From contig NW_024737068.1 in the NCBI RefSeq assembly GCF_018991925.1, positions 10,017,111-10,081,110 of the forward strand: 64,000 bases of DNA, read 5' to 3'. Below are positions 1-9,892 of the stretch, one piece after another; within the stretch, counting starts at the first letter, position 1, and each line of letters opens with the position of its first letter. Origin of the DNA: Homarus americanus (taxonomy: Eukaryota; Arthropoda; Malacostraca; Decapoda; Nephropidae). The notes beneath the pieces are model-generated. The model ran no database searches, was not told the DNA's origin, and was given only the letters and a program-made list of their open reading frames with translations. The position numbers and the translations under genes are program-made.

Positions 1-1370
1 AGGTGTTGTTATGAAGTTGTTATGTTGTAGATATTGTGATGGAGGTGTTGTGATGAAGGTGTTGTGTTGGAGATATTGTGATGTAGGTGTTGTGATGGAA
101 GTGTTGTGATGGAGGTGTTATGAATGAGGTGTTGTGATGGAGATGTTGTGATGAAGGTGCTGTGATTTGTGTTGAGATTTAGGTGTTGTGATGAAGTTGT
201 TATGAATGAGGTGTTGTGATGGAGGTGTTGTGATGGAGGTGTTGTGATGGAGGTGTTGTGATGGAGGTGTTATGAATGATGTGTTGTGATGAAGGTGTTG
301 TGTTGGAGATATTGTGATCGCGGTGCTGCGATGGAGGTGTTGTGATGAAGGTGTTGTGAATGAGGTGCTGTGATGAGGTGTTGTGATGAACTTGTGATGG
401 AGGTGTTGTTATGAAGGTGTTATGTTGTAGATATTTGATGGAGTTGCTGTGATGGGTGTGTTGTGAATGAGGTGTTGTGATTGAGGTGTTGTGATGAAGG
501 TGTTGTGATTGAGGTGTTGTGATGAAGGTGTTGTGATGGAGGTGTTGTGATGAAGGTGTTGTTATGAAGGTGTTGTGTTGGAAATACTGTGGTGGAGGTG
601 TTGTGATGGAGGTGCTGTGATGAAGGTGTTGTGTTGGATATATTGTGATGGAGGTGTTGTGTTGGAGATAGTGTGATGGAGGTGTTGTGATGAAGGTGTT
701 GTGATGGAGGTGTTTTGAATGAGGTGTTGTGATAAAGGTGCTTTGATGAAGGTGTTGTGTTGGAGATATTGGTGGGGTGTTGTTATGGAGGTGCTGTGAT
801 GAAGGTGTTGTGTTTGAGATATTGTGTTGGAGGTGTTGTGAATGAGGTGTTGTGATTGAGGTGTTGTGATGAAGGTGTTGTGATGAAAGTGTTGTGATGG
901 AGGTGTTGTGATGAAGGTGTTGTGATGGAGGTGTTGTGATGGAGGTGTTGTGATGAAGGTGTTGTGTTGGAGATATTGTGGTGGGAGTGTTGTGATGAAT
1001 CTGTTGTGATGAAGGTGTTGTGATGAAGGTGTTGTGTTGGAGGTGTTGTGATGAAGGCGTTATGTTGTAGATATTGTGATGGAGGTGTTGTGATGGAGGT
1101 GTTGTGAATGAGGTGTTGTGATTGAGGTGTTGTGATGAAGGTGTTGTGTTGGAGATAATGTGATGGAGGTGTTGTGATGGAGGCGTTGTGTTGGAGATTT
1201 TGTGATGGAGGTGGTATGATAAAGGTGTTTTTTGGAGGTGTTGTGATGGAGGTGTTGAGATGGAGGTGTTGTGATGGAGGTGTTGTGATGAAGGTGTTGT
1301 GTTGGAGATATTGTAATGAAGGTGTTGTAATGGAGGTGTTGTGATGGAAGTTTAGAGTATAACTATGTTG
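1..1370. repeat. 14-bp minisatellite
   Basis: Tandem copies of a 14-bp unit close to GGTGTTGTGATGGA, with GGTGTTGTGATGAA and GGAGATATTGTGAT variants, run from the window edge to about 1370. Because 14 is not a multiple of 3, long reading frames on the minus strand repeat every 14 residues (for example QHLHHNTSITTPP). They are a by-product of the repeat, not a gene. The array is cut by the window start, so its full length is unknown. Confidence 0.93.
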
Positions 1371-2394
1371 GAGACTCGACAAGTGTGTCGGTGTGAACAC
1401 CTGTGCTAGCATTAACACTTGTCCCTCCACACACACACATGTGACCCACTAACTCTAACCTGCACAGTTGTATTCCTTTACTGCGTAGATCATCACAAAC
1501 ATGATGATCCGTTGTAGATGTTTTTGGTGTTTGTACTATTATACTGTAGGTTATATGATTAGAAAAAATAAACGATTCCTATTGCATCATTAATGATGTA
1601 AGAGTGTCTTAAAGGTATTCTAGCTAGAGATCAGATGACCATCTCAAGATAACAACTTTCTAATAGTTCATAGTGTGTAGTCGGGGGTAGGCAGAGACGA
1701 TGGAGCATGTGGGCAGTCTGGTTATTCGTTGGGTTGGACTGTGGAGGGTAAGAGGAAGCAGGTAACGAAGTGTGAAGTATCAGAAAAACCTCCAGATGAG
1801 ACATCAGTTTACGAGGGAGTGCCACGGGGGTTGAGAAGGTCCAGTGAGACTTTAAAGAAGTTGTCAGGCGAGGAGTAGCTGGAGGCACCACTCACAGGCA
1901 GCTCAGCAAAATGTTATTTTGACCACTTGATAATCAGGAGACTCTCACTTGCTTTGAAGACAAGACAGGAAGTAAGAAGGTATGTCATAAGTTAACAGAG
2001 AGATGAAAGCGAGATGGATATTAGAGAAAGTGACTGTGTAGTAAAAGTAACACAAGATAAAGAATAATAAAAATTAATTGACATTAAACAATGAATTACT
2101 GAAGATAATTACAAAACTGTATCTTTATATTAGATCTGCAGCAGTAGTGATATATCTCAATACGATTTCTTATCCTGAATCCGTTTGTTAGTGTGTGTGT
2201 GTAATGACATTAGCTCTTCACTCGGAAAAGATTTAAAATAATGACAAGAGAGAGAAACAAAATTAGTCAAAATGAAATATCGTTATGCAGAATTATAAGC
2301 ACAAGGTAAAGTTTCCTTGTGAAATAAAGATTGAAAAAATATCATGTGAAAATAAGATCACTAAAAATGTCATCTTGTTTTAGTTTTATCCTGA
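1371..2394. other. unassigned sequence between two minisatellites
   Basis: I see no recognisable gene, RNA or mobile element here. A minus-strand frame of 86 codons at 1631-1891 has no motif I recognise. The stretch is AT-rich towards 2100-2390. Confidence 0.5.
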
Positions 2395-3235
2395 TGTCGT
2401 CCAATCACCCACCTATAGCATCCACCTACCTCCACCACCCACCTATAACATCCATCTACCTCTATCATCCAACTACCTCCATCACCCACTTATAAGACCC
2501 ACCTACCTCCATCACCCACCTCCCTCTATCACCCACCTATAACACACATCTACCTCCATCACCCACCTATAGCACCCGACTATCTCTATCACCCACCTAT
2601 AACACCCACCTACCTTCATCACCCACCTATAACACCCATCTACCTCCATCACCCACCTATAACACCCGACTATCTCTGTCACTCACCTATAATACCTACC
2701 TCTATCACCCACCTTTAACACCCATCTACCTCCATCACCCACCTCTATCACCCACCTACCTCTATCACCCACCTACCTCTATCACCCACCTACCTCTATC
2801 ACCCACCTACCTCCATCACCCGCCTACCTCCATCACCAACCTATAACACCCACCTGTGACACCCGCCCACCTCAATCATCCACATATAACACCCACCTAC
2901 CTCCATCACCTACCTATAACACCCTCCTACCTCTATCACCCACTTACCTCCATCGCCCACCTACCTACGTCACCCATCTACCTCTATCTCCCACGTATTA
3001 TACCCACCTACCTCCATCACCCACTTACCTCTATCACCCACCTATAACACCCATTTAGCTCCATCACCCACCTACTTCCATCACCCACCTATAACACCCA
3101 CTTAGCTCCATCACCCACCTATAAAACCCATCTATCACTATCACCCACCTATAACACCCACCTACCTCCATCACCCACCTATAACACCCACCTACCTCCA
3201 TTACCCACCACTTACCTGCGTCACCTACGGCACCT
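2395..3235. repeat. composite 17/13-bp (30-bp) minisatellite
   Basis: Two related blocks alternate: CACCCACCTACCTCCAT (17 bp) and CACCCACCTATAA (13 bp). Most of the array is the 30-bp sum. Around 2740-2810 only the 17-bp block is iterated. Frames through it are repeat artefacts. Confidence 0.92.
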
Positions 3236-3456
3236 ACTTAACGACTCTTCAGACAAAAAGGTCAGGCTCCCAGGCTACTGAAGGTGGTGCCGCCTACAAG
3301 TTTTTACAGTAGTGGTCACGACTTCCCAGTGATGATCGCCCTGATGGTGACTGCGTATGGCCGTCACCCGAGGCACTTGTTTATTTTTATACAGAGCTGA
3401 GCTGTCACTACCACACCACCGTACAGTAGACGGGCTTGACGCCACCCGGACCCCAG

Positions 3457-3798
<342 letters not shown>

Positions 3799-3852
<54 letters not shown>
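3799..3852. repeat. (TA)n microsatellite
   Basis: About 27 TA units with one phase slip. It separates two PLE-derived inserts. Confidence 0.95.
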
Positions 3853-3855
<3 letters not shown>

Positions 3856-3856
3856 A

Positions 3857-4005
3857 TGCAAGTAAATCACTGTAGGTGCGCGTGATCTAGGTATATGCTG
3901 ATAACCACAAGGAAAGAAGAAAACACGAAGTTCCCAAGCGCTTTCGTGTAATTCACATCTTCAGGGGTGAGTACAGACTAGCTCTGTACTCACCCTGGCT
4001 ATAAC

Positions 4006-4008
<3 letters not shown>
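3857..4008 (-). mobile_element. second Penelope-like 3' end with 12-bp hairpin
   Basis: On the minus strand this reads CCCCTGAAGATGTGAATTAC followed by an ACGAAAGCGC block, the style of tail found after PLE ORFs, but it differs from the main PLE family of the window. At 3965-3976 and 3984-3995 there is a perfect 12-bp inverted repeat (GGGTGAGTACAG / CTGTACTCACCC) with a 7-nt loop, which again looks like an inverted junction. (TA)n lies on both sides. The assignment to PLE is by resemblance of the tail only. Confidence 0.5.

Positions 4009-4098
<90 letters not shown>
4009..4098. repeat. (TA)n microsatellite
   Basis: About 45 TA units. Confidence 0.97.
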
Positions 4099-4100
<2 letters not shown>

Positions 4101-4203
4101 TTTCATTAGCCCAATAAAGCACCCGGACTTCTACACATAATCAACAGTCATGGACTCGTGGGCCGTGGGTTCGAATCCTGGCGGGGTGAGGTGTCGATTA
4201 TAT
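4099..4203 (+). mobile_element. tRNA-like SINE fragment
   Basis: A B-box-like GGGTTCGAATCCTGG sits at about 4168-4182. A weak A-box-like TAGCCCAATAAAGC lies about 55 bp upstream. The flanks do not fold into an acceptor stem, so I read this as a tRNA-derived SINE head or a tRNA pseudogene, not a working tRNA. Confidence 0.4.
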
Positions 4204-4218
4204 ATATATACACACACA

Positions 4219-4242
4219 CTAGCGGAATCGCTCTTTCGCTAG
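4219..4242 (-). other. candidate Helitron 3' terminus (CTAG with hairpin)
   Basis: On the minus strand, about 45-65 nt after the helicase stop codon, the sequence forms a 6-bp inverted repeat CTAGCG...CGCTAG and ends CTAG followed by T. Helitrons end in CTRR before T with a nearby hairpin. A second small palindrome (CTCCGGGAG) lies at about 4261-4269. The short distance from the helicase stop is compatible with a Helitron end. Not proven, because no other copy is available for comparison. Confidence 0.35.
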
Positions 4243-4283
4243 GCCTCGGTAGGACGCCACCCTCCGGGAGGCTCCACATTGTC

Positions 4284-5897
4284 TCACTGTAGTGCACTAA
4301 GGTAGACCACATTTTTGGTTTTGCCATAAGCAGCAAGTATGTACAGATTTTTGCCAGTTCCCACTCTGGAGCATCCAACATAGAAGTGTCCATGAGAGAA
4401 GCAAGGAAACACCAGGTTTAGGCCAACCATCTTTAGGGACTGTCCCTGGCTTTTGTAGATGGTCATGGCAAAGCTCACTTTAACCGGGAACTGAAGTCGC
4501 TTGAACTCAAATGGCAGGTCAGTGGTGATGAGAGGTATCCTTGGTATAAACACGTCCTCTCCTTTAGCTTTTCCTGTCAGTATTGTAGCTTCCAGTACAT
4601 GCGGCACCATGTTCTTCACCACTAGTCTTGTGCCCTTGCAGAGGATTGGTGGTTCAAGATTTCTTAAGAGCATTATAGGAGATCCAATCTTGAGAGTGAG
4701 GTGGTGAGGAGGTATTCCAGCTGGCTCCAAAGAATTAAGGAATTCTGCAGGGTACTGGACTACTTGGTCCTGGTCAATTACTGCATCAACAGATTTGAAT
4801 GAGGTCTCACTGCCAGAATTGCACGTTCACGCAGCCACTTGTGATCCTTGTAGTGGTGGATAATGTTTGGGTAGACCATGTTAGTGAGCTCAGTTGAGGA
4901 CTTTACAACATTTCCACATCCTTGAGGAATGATTATTTGTCTTTCTGAATCAACAGGGAAAGTTCCATTCCCAATCTGTAGTAGAAGGTTTGCAAACCGT
5001 TCAGCATCCTGATCTCCTTGTAGATGTACTCTCATGTTTGTGGATAGGGTGAGTGTCTGAACACTTCTCCAAAGGTATGATGCCTTGAGGCACGCATTCA
5101 GTTCATCAGCTGGAGTGCTTCGATGAATGACAGGTAGGGTCTGGCGAAAGACTCCAGCAATGACCATTGTAATAAGAACATAAGAACATAAGAATGGAGG
5201 AAACTGCAGCGGGCCTATTGGCCCATACTGGGCAGTCCCGTTTACACCCAACCCCTATTGCTCATATGAGCATCCAACCTATATTTGAAGCAATTCAGCG
5301 TATTCGAGTTAATGATGATATTTGGTAACTTGTTCCATTCATCCACTACTCTGTTTCCAAACCAGTGTTTACCTATTTCACGCCTAAATCTAAATTTGTC
5401 TAATTAAAGCCATTGTTACGAGTTCGCTCCTGGTTGGATAGTTTGAGTAATGCCACCCATGAGATGGTCATTTTCTCGTATGTCTTGCAAGGTCCTGTCC
5501 AATGCTTCAAACGCTAACTTGTGAGACATAGTGCATTCATCCCAGACTATGAGGCTGCATTTTTCTAAGAGTTTTGCCGTTGCCGATCCTTTTTTGATGT
5601 TGCACACTGGATTCTCATTGTGAGCGAGGTTGAGAGGCAGTTTAAAAGTTGAGTGTGCAGTACGTCCTCCTTCTAGTAGTGTTGCAGCAATGCCTGAGGA
5701 TGCCACAGCAAGTGCAATTTTCCCCTGATGACGTACTTTGGCCAACAGAAGGTTGACAGGAATGTTTTTCCTGTCCCGCCACGTGCATAGAGAAAGATCA
5801 TACCTCCCTGCTCCGCTTGTATCGCTTGCAAGATCTGTTCATAAGCATTTGCTTGATCAGGCACCAGATGAGGCTCATTTTCTTCAAGAAAATTCAC
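4284..5897 (-). pseudogene. Helitron PIF1-like helicase, split by a LINE
   Basis: Read on the minus strand, 5897-5447 encodes the N part of a PIF1-like superfamily 1 helicase, with Walker A GGTGKTF, ASSGIAATLL, GGRTAHSTFKLP and the Walker B region VWDECTMSH. After a 280-bp LINE insertion it resumes at about 5168 with FRQTLPVIHRSTPADELNAC, TLSTNMRV and, to 4284, PIMLLRNL, FAMTIYKSQGQS and CSRVGTGKNLYILA, ending in YLSALQ and a stop. This motif order and the C-terminal end match Helitron-encoded helicases, which unwind DNA for rolling-circle transposition. The Rep/HUH part is missing. The N side is cut at 5898 by a SINE, and several frame changes (for example near 5260-4730) break the gene. Non-functional. 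Confidence 0.9.
5169..5446 (-). mobile_element. LINE A (CR1/L2-like) 3' fragment inside the helicase
   Basis: The minus-strand 3' end of the LINE A family carries (TTCTTATG) repeats at 5172, the GGCC-N4-GGCC hairpin near 5210, and codes for the last residues (FKHRLDAYMSNRGW-like, here altered). It is truncated 5' at TTTGAGTA. The helicase resumes on both sides (MGG before it, FRQTLPVI after), so this is a clean insertion. GTAAT is present at both junctions (5168-5172 and 5445-5449) and may be the target duplication. Confidence 0.88.
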
Positions 5898-6018
5898 CAG
5901 AACTTCGTCTTATTGGCGACCTGGGGTGCAATGGTAAGCATGCTCGCCTCGCCAGCAAGCGAACCCGGGTTTGATCCCAGAGAAAGGCGAACAAACAGAC
6001 AGACAGACTTCTTTGTTT
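5898..6018 (+). mobile_element. tRNA-Gly-like SINE
   Basis: TGCAATGGTAAGCATGCTCG followed by a CCCGGGTTTGATCCCAG block resembles the A-box/B-box layout of a tRNA, closest by eye to tRNA-Gly. It is followed by a short non-tRNA tail with CAGA repeats and then (TA)n. It abuts the 5' side of the helicase relic. The stems are imperfect, so a functional tRNA is unlikely. Confidence 0.55.
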
Positions 6019-6117
6019 TATATATATATATATATATATATAATTTCATGTAAATCCACAATGAAAACGTGGATAAGATAAATCTTGATAAAATCACACG
6101 GGAAAATGGAAACAACG
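6019..6117 (-). mobile_element. (TA)12 and Penelope-like 3' terminus
   Basis: A (TA)n tract at 6019-6042 is followed at 6047 by the minus-strand PLE terminus CATGTAAATCCACAATG, continuing about 70 bp to GGAAACAACGG. Only the terminus is retained. The right side is not (TA)n, unlike most other PLE inserts here. Confidence 0.75.
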
Positions 6118-7960
6118 GGGAGATAGGAAGCTGGATAAGGTTGTGAGCTAAGTTCCAAATTATGTAAATTTATCAGATTTTTTTTTGTTTAAAGAAAATG
6201 AAAGTAATGTTTGAGGAATGCGAGTTAAGTGATATAAAATGTTGGGTATGCAGATGACACTACTCCTCTCACTGGTAATGAAGAGCCATTGAAACAAACT
6301 GGTCAACAGATTGAAGGATACAGACGAAAAAAATGAACAAGTATTTTTTCAAGTACAGCCAACACATGGACGGGCGGCTATTTGGGAGGAGAAAGAAAGA
6401 AAGAAAGAAGTCACACCACGTTCATGAAAGATTCACTCACAGGAAGGTGAAACAATGGGGTCCAATGATGAGAGATGAGAAGAGAGACTGCGGAAGACCG
6501 TGGGTGTGGCTGTGAATCGAAAGCCAGCGCAGGAGGAGGTGATGCAGTGCCCGAGGTCAAGTGTGACTAGAGTGATACCATCAGATTGTAAAGTTTAAAA
6601 CTTTTTTCCAAATTGAAAATAAATCCTGAAATAAAAATCATGGTAAGCAACAGGACACTTAAACTGGTGATAATATTGTGGAGTTAAGAAATAACATTAG
6701 TTGTGGTGGTGAATGTGAAAGACACATTAAAACAAGAAGAGGACAAACAAAGAAGCTAATGATGACCTTAGAGATCTGTTTAAAAGGAACTTAATTTAGT
6801 TGAAGAAATAGTATGCTGAAATGCTAATTATTGTTAGTACTATACAGTATAAACTGTACGCATCAGAAGGTGGAAATTCAGAAATATGGTTATAGGAGGA
6901 TGTTAAACATAATTATGACAGGGATTAAATTAATACTGGTTCCCCGGTGCAGCGGTCTTGGGGCTTACCCATTTTGTTTAGAGAAGGTTAGGTCCGGTCG
7001 GGACCACAAGAATTATTTATGCAGATAAATACTAACTTATGATCACCGTGAGACCTAACGTTACCAAATCCAATCTAGCCAAACTGGGGGAAGTCTCAGA
7101 CGCTACACCGGAGAGATATAAAATATAGGAAAATGGCAAAAATAACCCTAAAACGTGTGGGATGGTAGCCCGTGGTCGCCTACCTTCTTCACACCTGAGG
7201 ATGCTACAGTGACTGAGTGATTGTGAATGTGTGAGAAAGAGCGAGAGAGACACTGATCATTACAAAACAGGAATGACCAATAATTTGTCAAAGTTATTTT
7301 AGCGTGGGCAACAATTGTGCACCCGGTATTGACGTGCGAACGGGTGGGGAAGTGGTAAAAAAGAGTTCTCAGTAAGTCAGTCAAGAAAGACGATCATATG
7401 ACTTCCCTAAACGCAGTCGATAAGAAACAGTGTGGGAGCATGACGGTGCACGGGCCATGATCGATGCTGAATGATAGAGAGATGGCAGGCTATGGGAGAA
7501 GCCGTCACATAAGTTACTTTGAACTCCACTCACCTGCCGCTCATTGTTTACCTTCCCCAACCTTAATCACACTCAAGCTAACATTATCTAAACTAACTGA
7601 AACTAATTAAGTGTCGTTTAACACAACTTCACCTAATCTCAATATGATCTATCTTAACCCAATCTACGATTAGTTCGCAAATCATCAGTCAGAATATTGT
7701 GGGTCCACACTCACGTAAAACTGTAACGCTTCACTCAAACTCAATAAACTCTCTACTAGGCAGTGTGTGGGCGACTGAGTGAAAGAGGCAAAAAAAAAAA
7801 ACCCTGGATCATTAATAATTACTGCATTACGGCTGAAGTAGTCTTTAATGACATATTGACGTCATGAGTCATGGGTGATCTTCCAGTCATTCATAATTAA
7901 TCTGTGTGTTGGTTCATACTGCGTTCACAACCTTAATGTGGGGTTTATTCTGAGGCGGTA
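6118..7960. other. anonymous intergenic sequence
   Basis: No gene or repeat I can recognise. Small frames of 60-80 codons (6333-6515, 6831-7028, 7032-7384) show no conserved motif. A short A-rich run lies near 7790. Confidence 0.5.
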
Positions 7961-7961
7961 A

Positions 7962-8190
7962 TGTTGCGTCTTGGGGTATGGAGACCACGGGCGGTGTCTT
8001 GGGGTATGGAGAACACGGGCGGTGTCTTGGGGTATGGAGAACACGGGCGATGTCTTGCTGTATGGAGACCACGGGCGGTGTCTCGGGGTATGGAGACCAC
8101 GGGCGGTGTCTCGGGGCATGGAGAACACGGGCGGTGTCTTGGGGTACGGAAACCACGGGTGGTGTCTTGGGGTATGGAGACCACTGGCCA
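7962..8190. repeat. 28-bp minisatellite, about 8 copies
   Basis: A 28-bp unit built on TTGGGGTATGGAGACC plus ACGGGCGGTGTC repeats about 7.7 times, with few substitutions (GACC/GAAC, CTT/CTC). All frames on both strands stay open, giving overlapping spurious ORFs. Confidence 0.93.
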
Positions 8191-9441
8191 GCATGCTAGG
8201 AGAGAATATTTGGGAACGTAAGTGACGTTGTAACATGAAGTTTAATTATAAACAGGAAGAAGACAACGGCATCAGAGGGTAACTTGGCTGCACTGACCTC
8301 GACGATGAAAACGACAGCAATGGGAATTCACCTTTTTGTGAACTTCCCCAGCGTGTGAGTGGAATGAAGTGGCGTCGGAGAGGTGTTGAGGCCTTCTATG
8401 CTGCCTCTTGGTGCTTACCATGACCTTGACCAGGTATCAAGAGTTTCTCTTTTAACGGGAATTCCATGAACTGCACTTTGTTAGTAACCTGACCAACATT
8501 CCTAAGTCACTTGCTCTGCTGAGTGTAGGTCATCATGATCGAGAAGGCAAGTGAGAAATACCTACTTGTCCTATCATATAAAACACAGAGCTGTTGAATA
8601 TTAAGATTCACCTCTGCCATTTGAGTCCTTTCATAACAAACGTGGCAGATCGAGTAACATCGTAACTTATCGCATATCGTTCACTTATCCGCTACTTTCA
8701 CCCAACACCATTTTCTCTTACCAAGAACAGTTGATAATGCTTCACAATGCGAGACATGGGTGTTATACCACCAGGCACCCACCGCTGTGTGTTGCAGTGT
8801 GTGTCGATGGGTTCCGCTTTTGCTCAACCAGTTTTTGTGGAGTGTTTGTTGTTGTGCAGGAGGTGGAGGAGGAGGAAGAGGAGGGGGAGGGGGAGGAGGA
8901 CTGTAAAATAGAAAGGCGAGGGCTATAAGTGGTCCTGACTGCGGACAATATAAATTATTGAATGAAGTGATGAGAAGTAACAATAAGAAATACCCAATAA
9001 TGATAAAAAACGACTCGGTATCATCAAGTGATATTTTAAAGTGGATTCCTAATATTCTGTACTACAACTTTTCTGAGAATGTTCTCCTTACGTCCCCTTC
9101 AACTCAACAGCAGTTTGTTAATAGTTGAGCTTTTGCAGTTGCCTTCCCTTCCAATTGTTTACCTGACAGGAAAGAACTTTAATTAAGGAAATGAATCTTT
9201 TATTGGGTATTATTGCGTTTACACACCGTTCATTCCTATCACTAATCTATTATCATATTCGAATAAGACGTCTAATTATAAGATAATTTTCATCTATTAC
9301 ACTTCCGGGGGAAATGTATAATAACGGAGATAGCTAATCCAAAATTTTCTCTATTTTCTTCCATTAATCTTCCGCCATTATCATCTGCCTCTCCACCAAC
9401 ACTGCGTGTCTCTTGCGTCTCCTTCATAAATAATCACGCGC
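8191..9441. other. anonymous sequence with a purine tract
   Basis: No gene recognised. At about 8861-8900 the plus strand has a 40-bp purine-rich GGA/GGGGGA tract. Proteins predicted from its complement (poly-Pro, poly-Ser) are artefacts of the tract. Confidence 0.5.
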
Positions 9442-9454
9442 ATGCGTTCCCGTA

Positions 9455-9609
9455 CACGTCACGCGGCCAATCAAAAGCGTTTTTTGTTTTTGAAACCAAT
9501 TAAAATGATTTTGGGTTTAATTCGCGGTATATTTGGCCCAATCAAATTCGAGTTTTACTTTGGGTTTCTCATATTTCGAAATTCAAGTTCAGTAACTTCA
9601 GTTCCGACC
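9455..9609 (+). promoter_or_regulatory. CCAAT-rich promoter-like region
   Basis: Three CCAAT-type motifs precede an ORF: GGCCAATCA (about 9463), ACCAATTA (about 9497) and CCCAATCAAA (about 9538). An arthropod initiator-like TTCAGTAACTTCAGTT lies at about 9588-9603. The ORF's ATG at 9610 sits in a good context (GACCATGG). No TATA box is evident. The arrangement suggests a proximal promoter, but this is motif reading only. Confidence 0.4.
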
Positions 9610-9831
9610 ATGGCAGTCTGCGATGGGTGTCACTTCAATCATATGGAGCTGATTGCGAGTTTTTGGGAAAAAGACGAAGAAACTGTAGCATTTTTTCGAT
9701 CGCATGGTGTTCTTCCAACCTCAGTAAAGTGTACTAAGAGCAAGACTGAATGTAAATATCGCAAAGACCAACATATGTGGCATTGTGTAAGAATCTCAGA
9801 ATCCAACGACGAACAAGAACCAGGCCAATAA
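9610..9831 (+). CDS. short zinc-ribbon ORF, ISXO2-like transposase N-terminus
   Basis: From the ATG at 9610 this gives 73 residues. The start is chosen over the in-frame ATG at 9442 because it follows the initiator-like motif and has a GACCATGG context, while the upstream part has low-complexity hydrophobic content. The segment FFRSHGVLPTSVKCTKSKTE and the following RKDQHMWHC resemble the zinc-ribbon N terminus of animal proteins with an ISXO2-like (IS1595-type) DDE transposase domain. The second Cys of the first CxxC appears to be Ser here. The catalytic domain is absent. After WHC the DNA reads TGT|GTAAGA, a good splice donor at 9787, so the ORF may be exon 1 of a longer gene whose other exons I cannot find. 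It may equally be a domesticated fragment or a relic. Confidence 0.5.
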   Translation: MAVCDGCHFNHMELIASFWEKDEETVAFFRSHGVLPTSVKCTKSKTECKYRKDQHMWHCVRISESNDEQEPGQ

Positions 9832-9870
9832 GGTAAGAAATAGGTGATTCCATCATATGGTGAGAGTCAG

Positions 9871-9890
9871 TTAGGTTAGGTTAGGTTAGG
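9871..9890 (+). repeat. (TTAGG)4 telomere-type repeat
   Basis: Four exact TTAGG units, the arthropod telomere motif, in an internal position, followed by TTTGG. Too short to be a telomere. Confidence 0.85.
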
Positions 9891-9892
9891 TT

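Noticed and set aside
4150..4200. Functional tRNA gene
   Set aside because: B box is good but no acceptor or anticodon stem can be formed; it is flanked by TA repeats and SINE-like.
8681..8983. Pro-rich minus-strand protein of 100 codons
   Set aside because: Complement of a GGA purine tract; no other support.
9871..9890. Telomere end
   Set aside because: Only four TTAGG units, inside continuous sequence.
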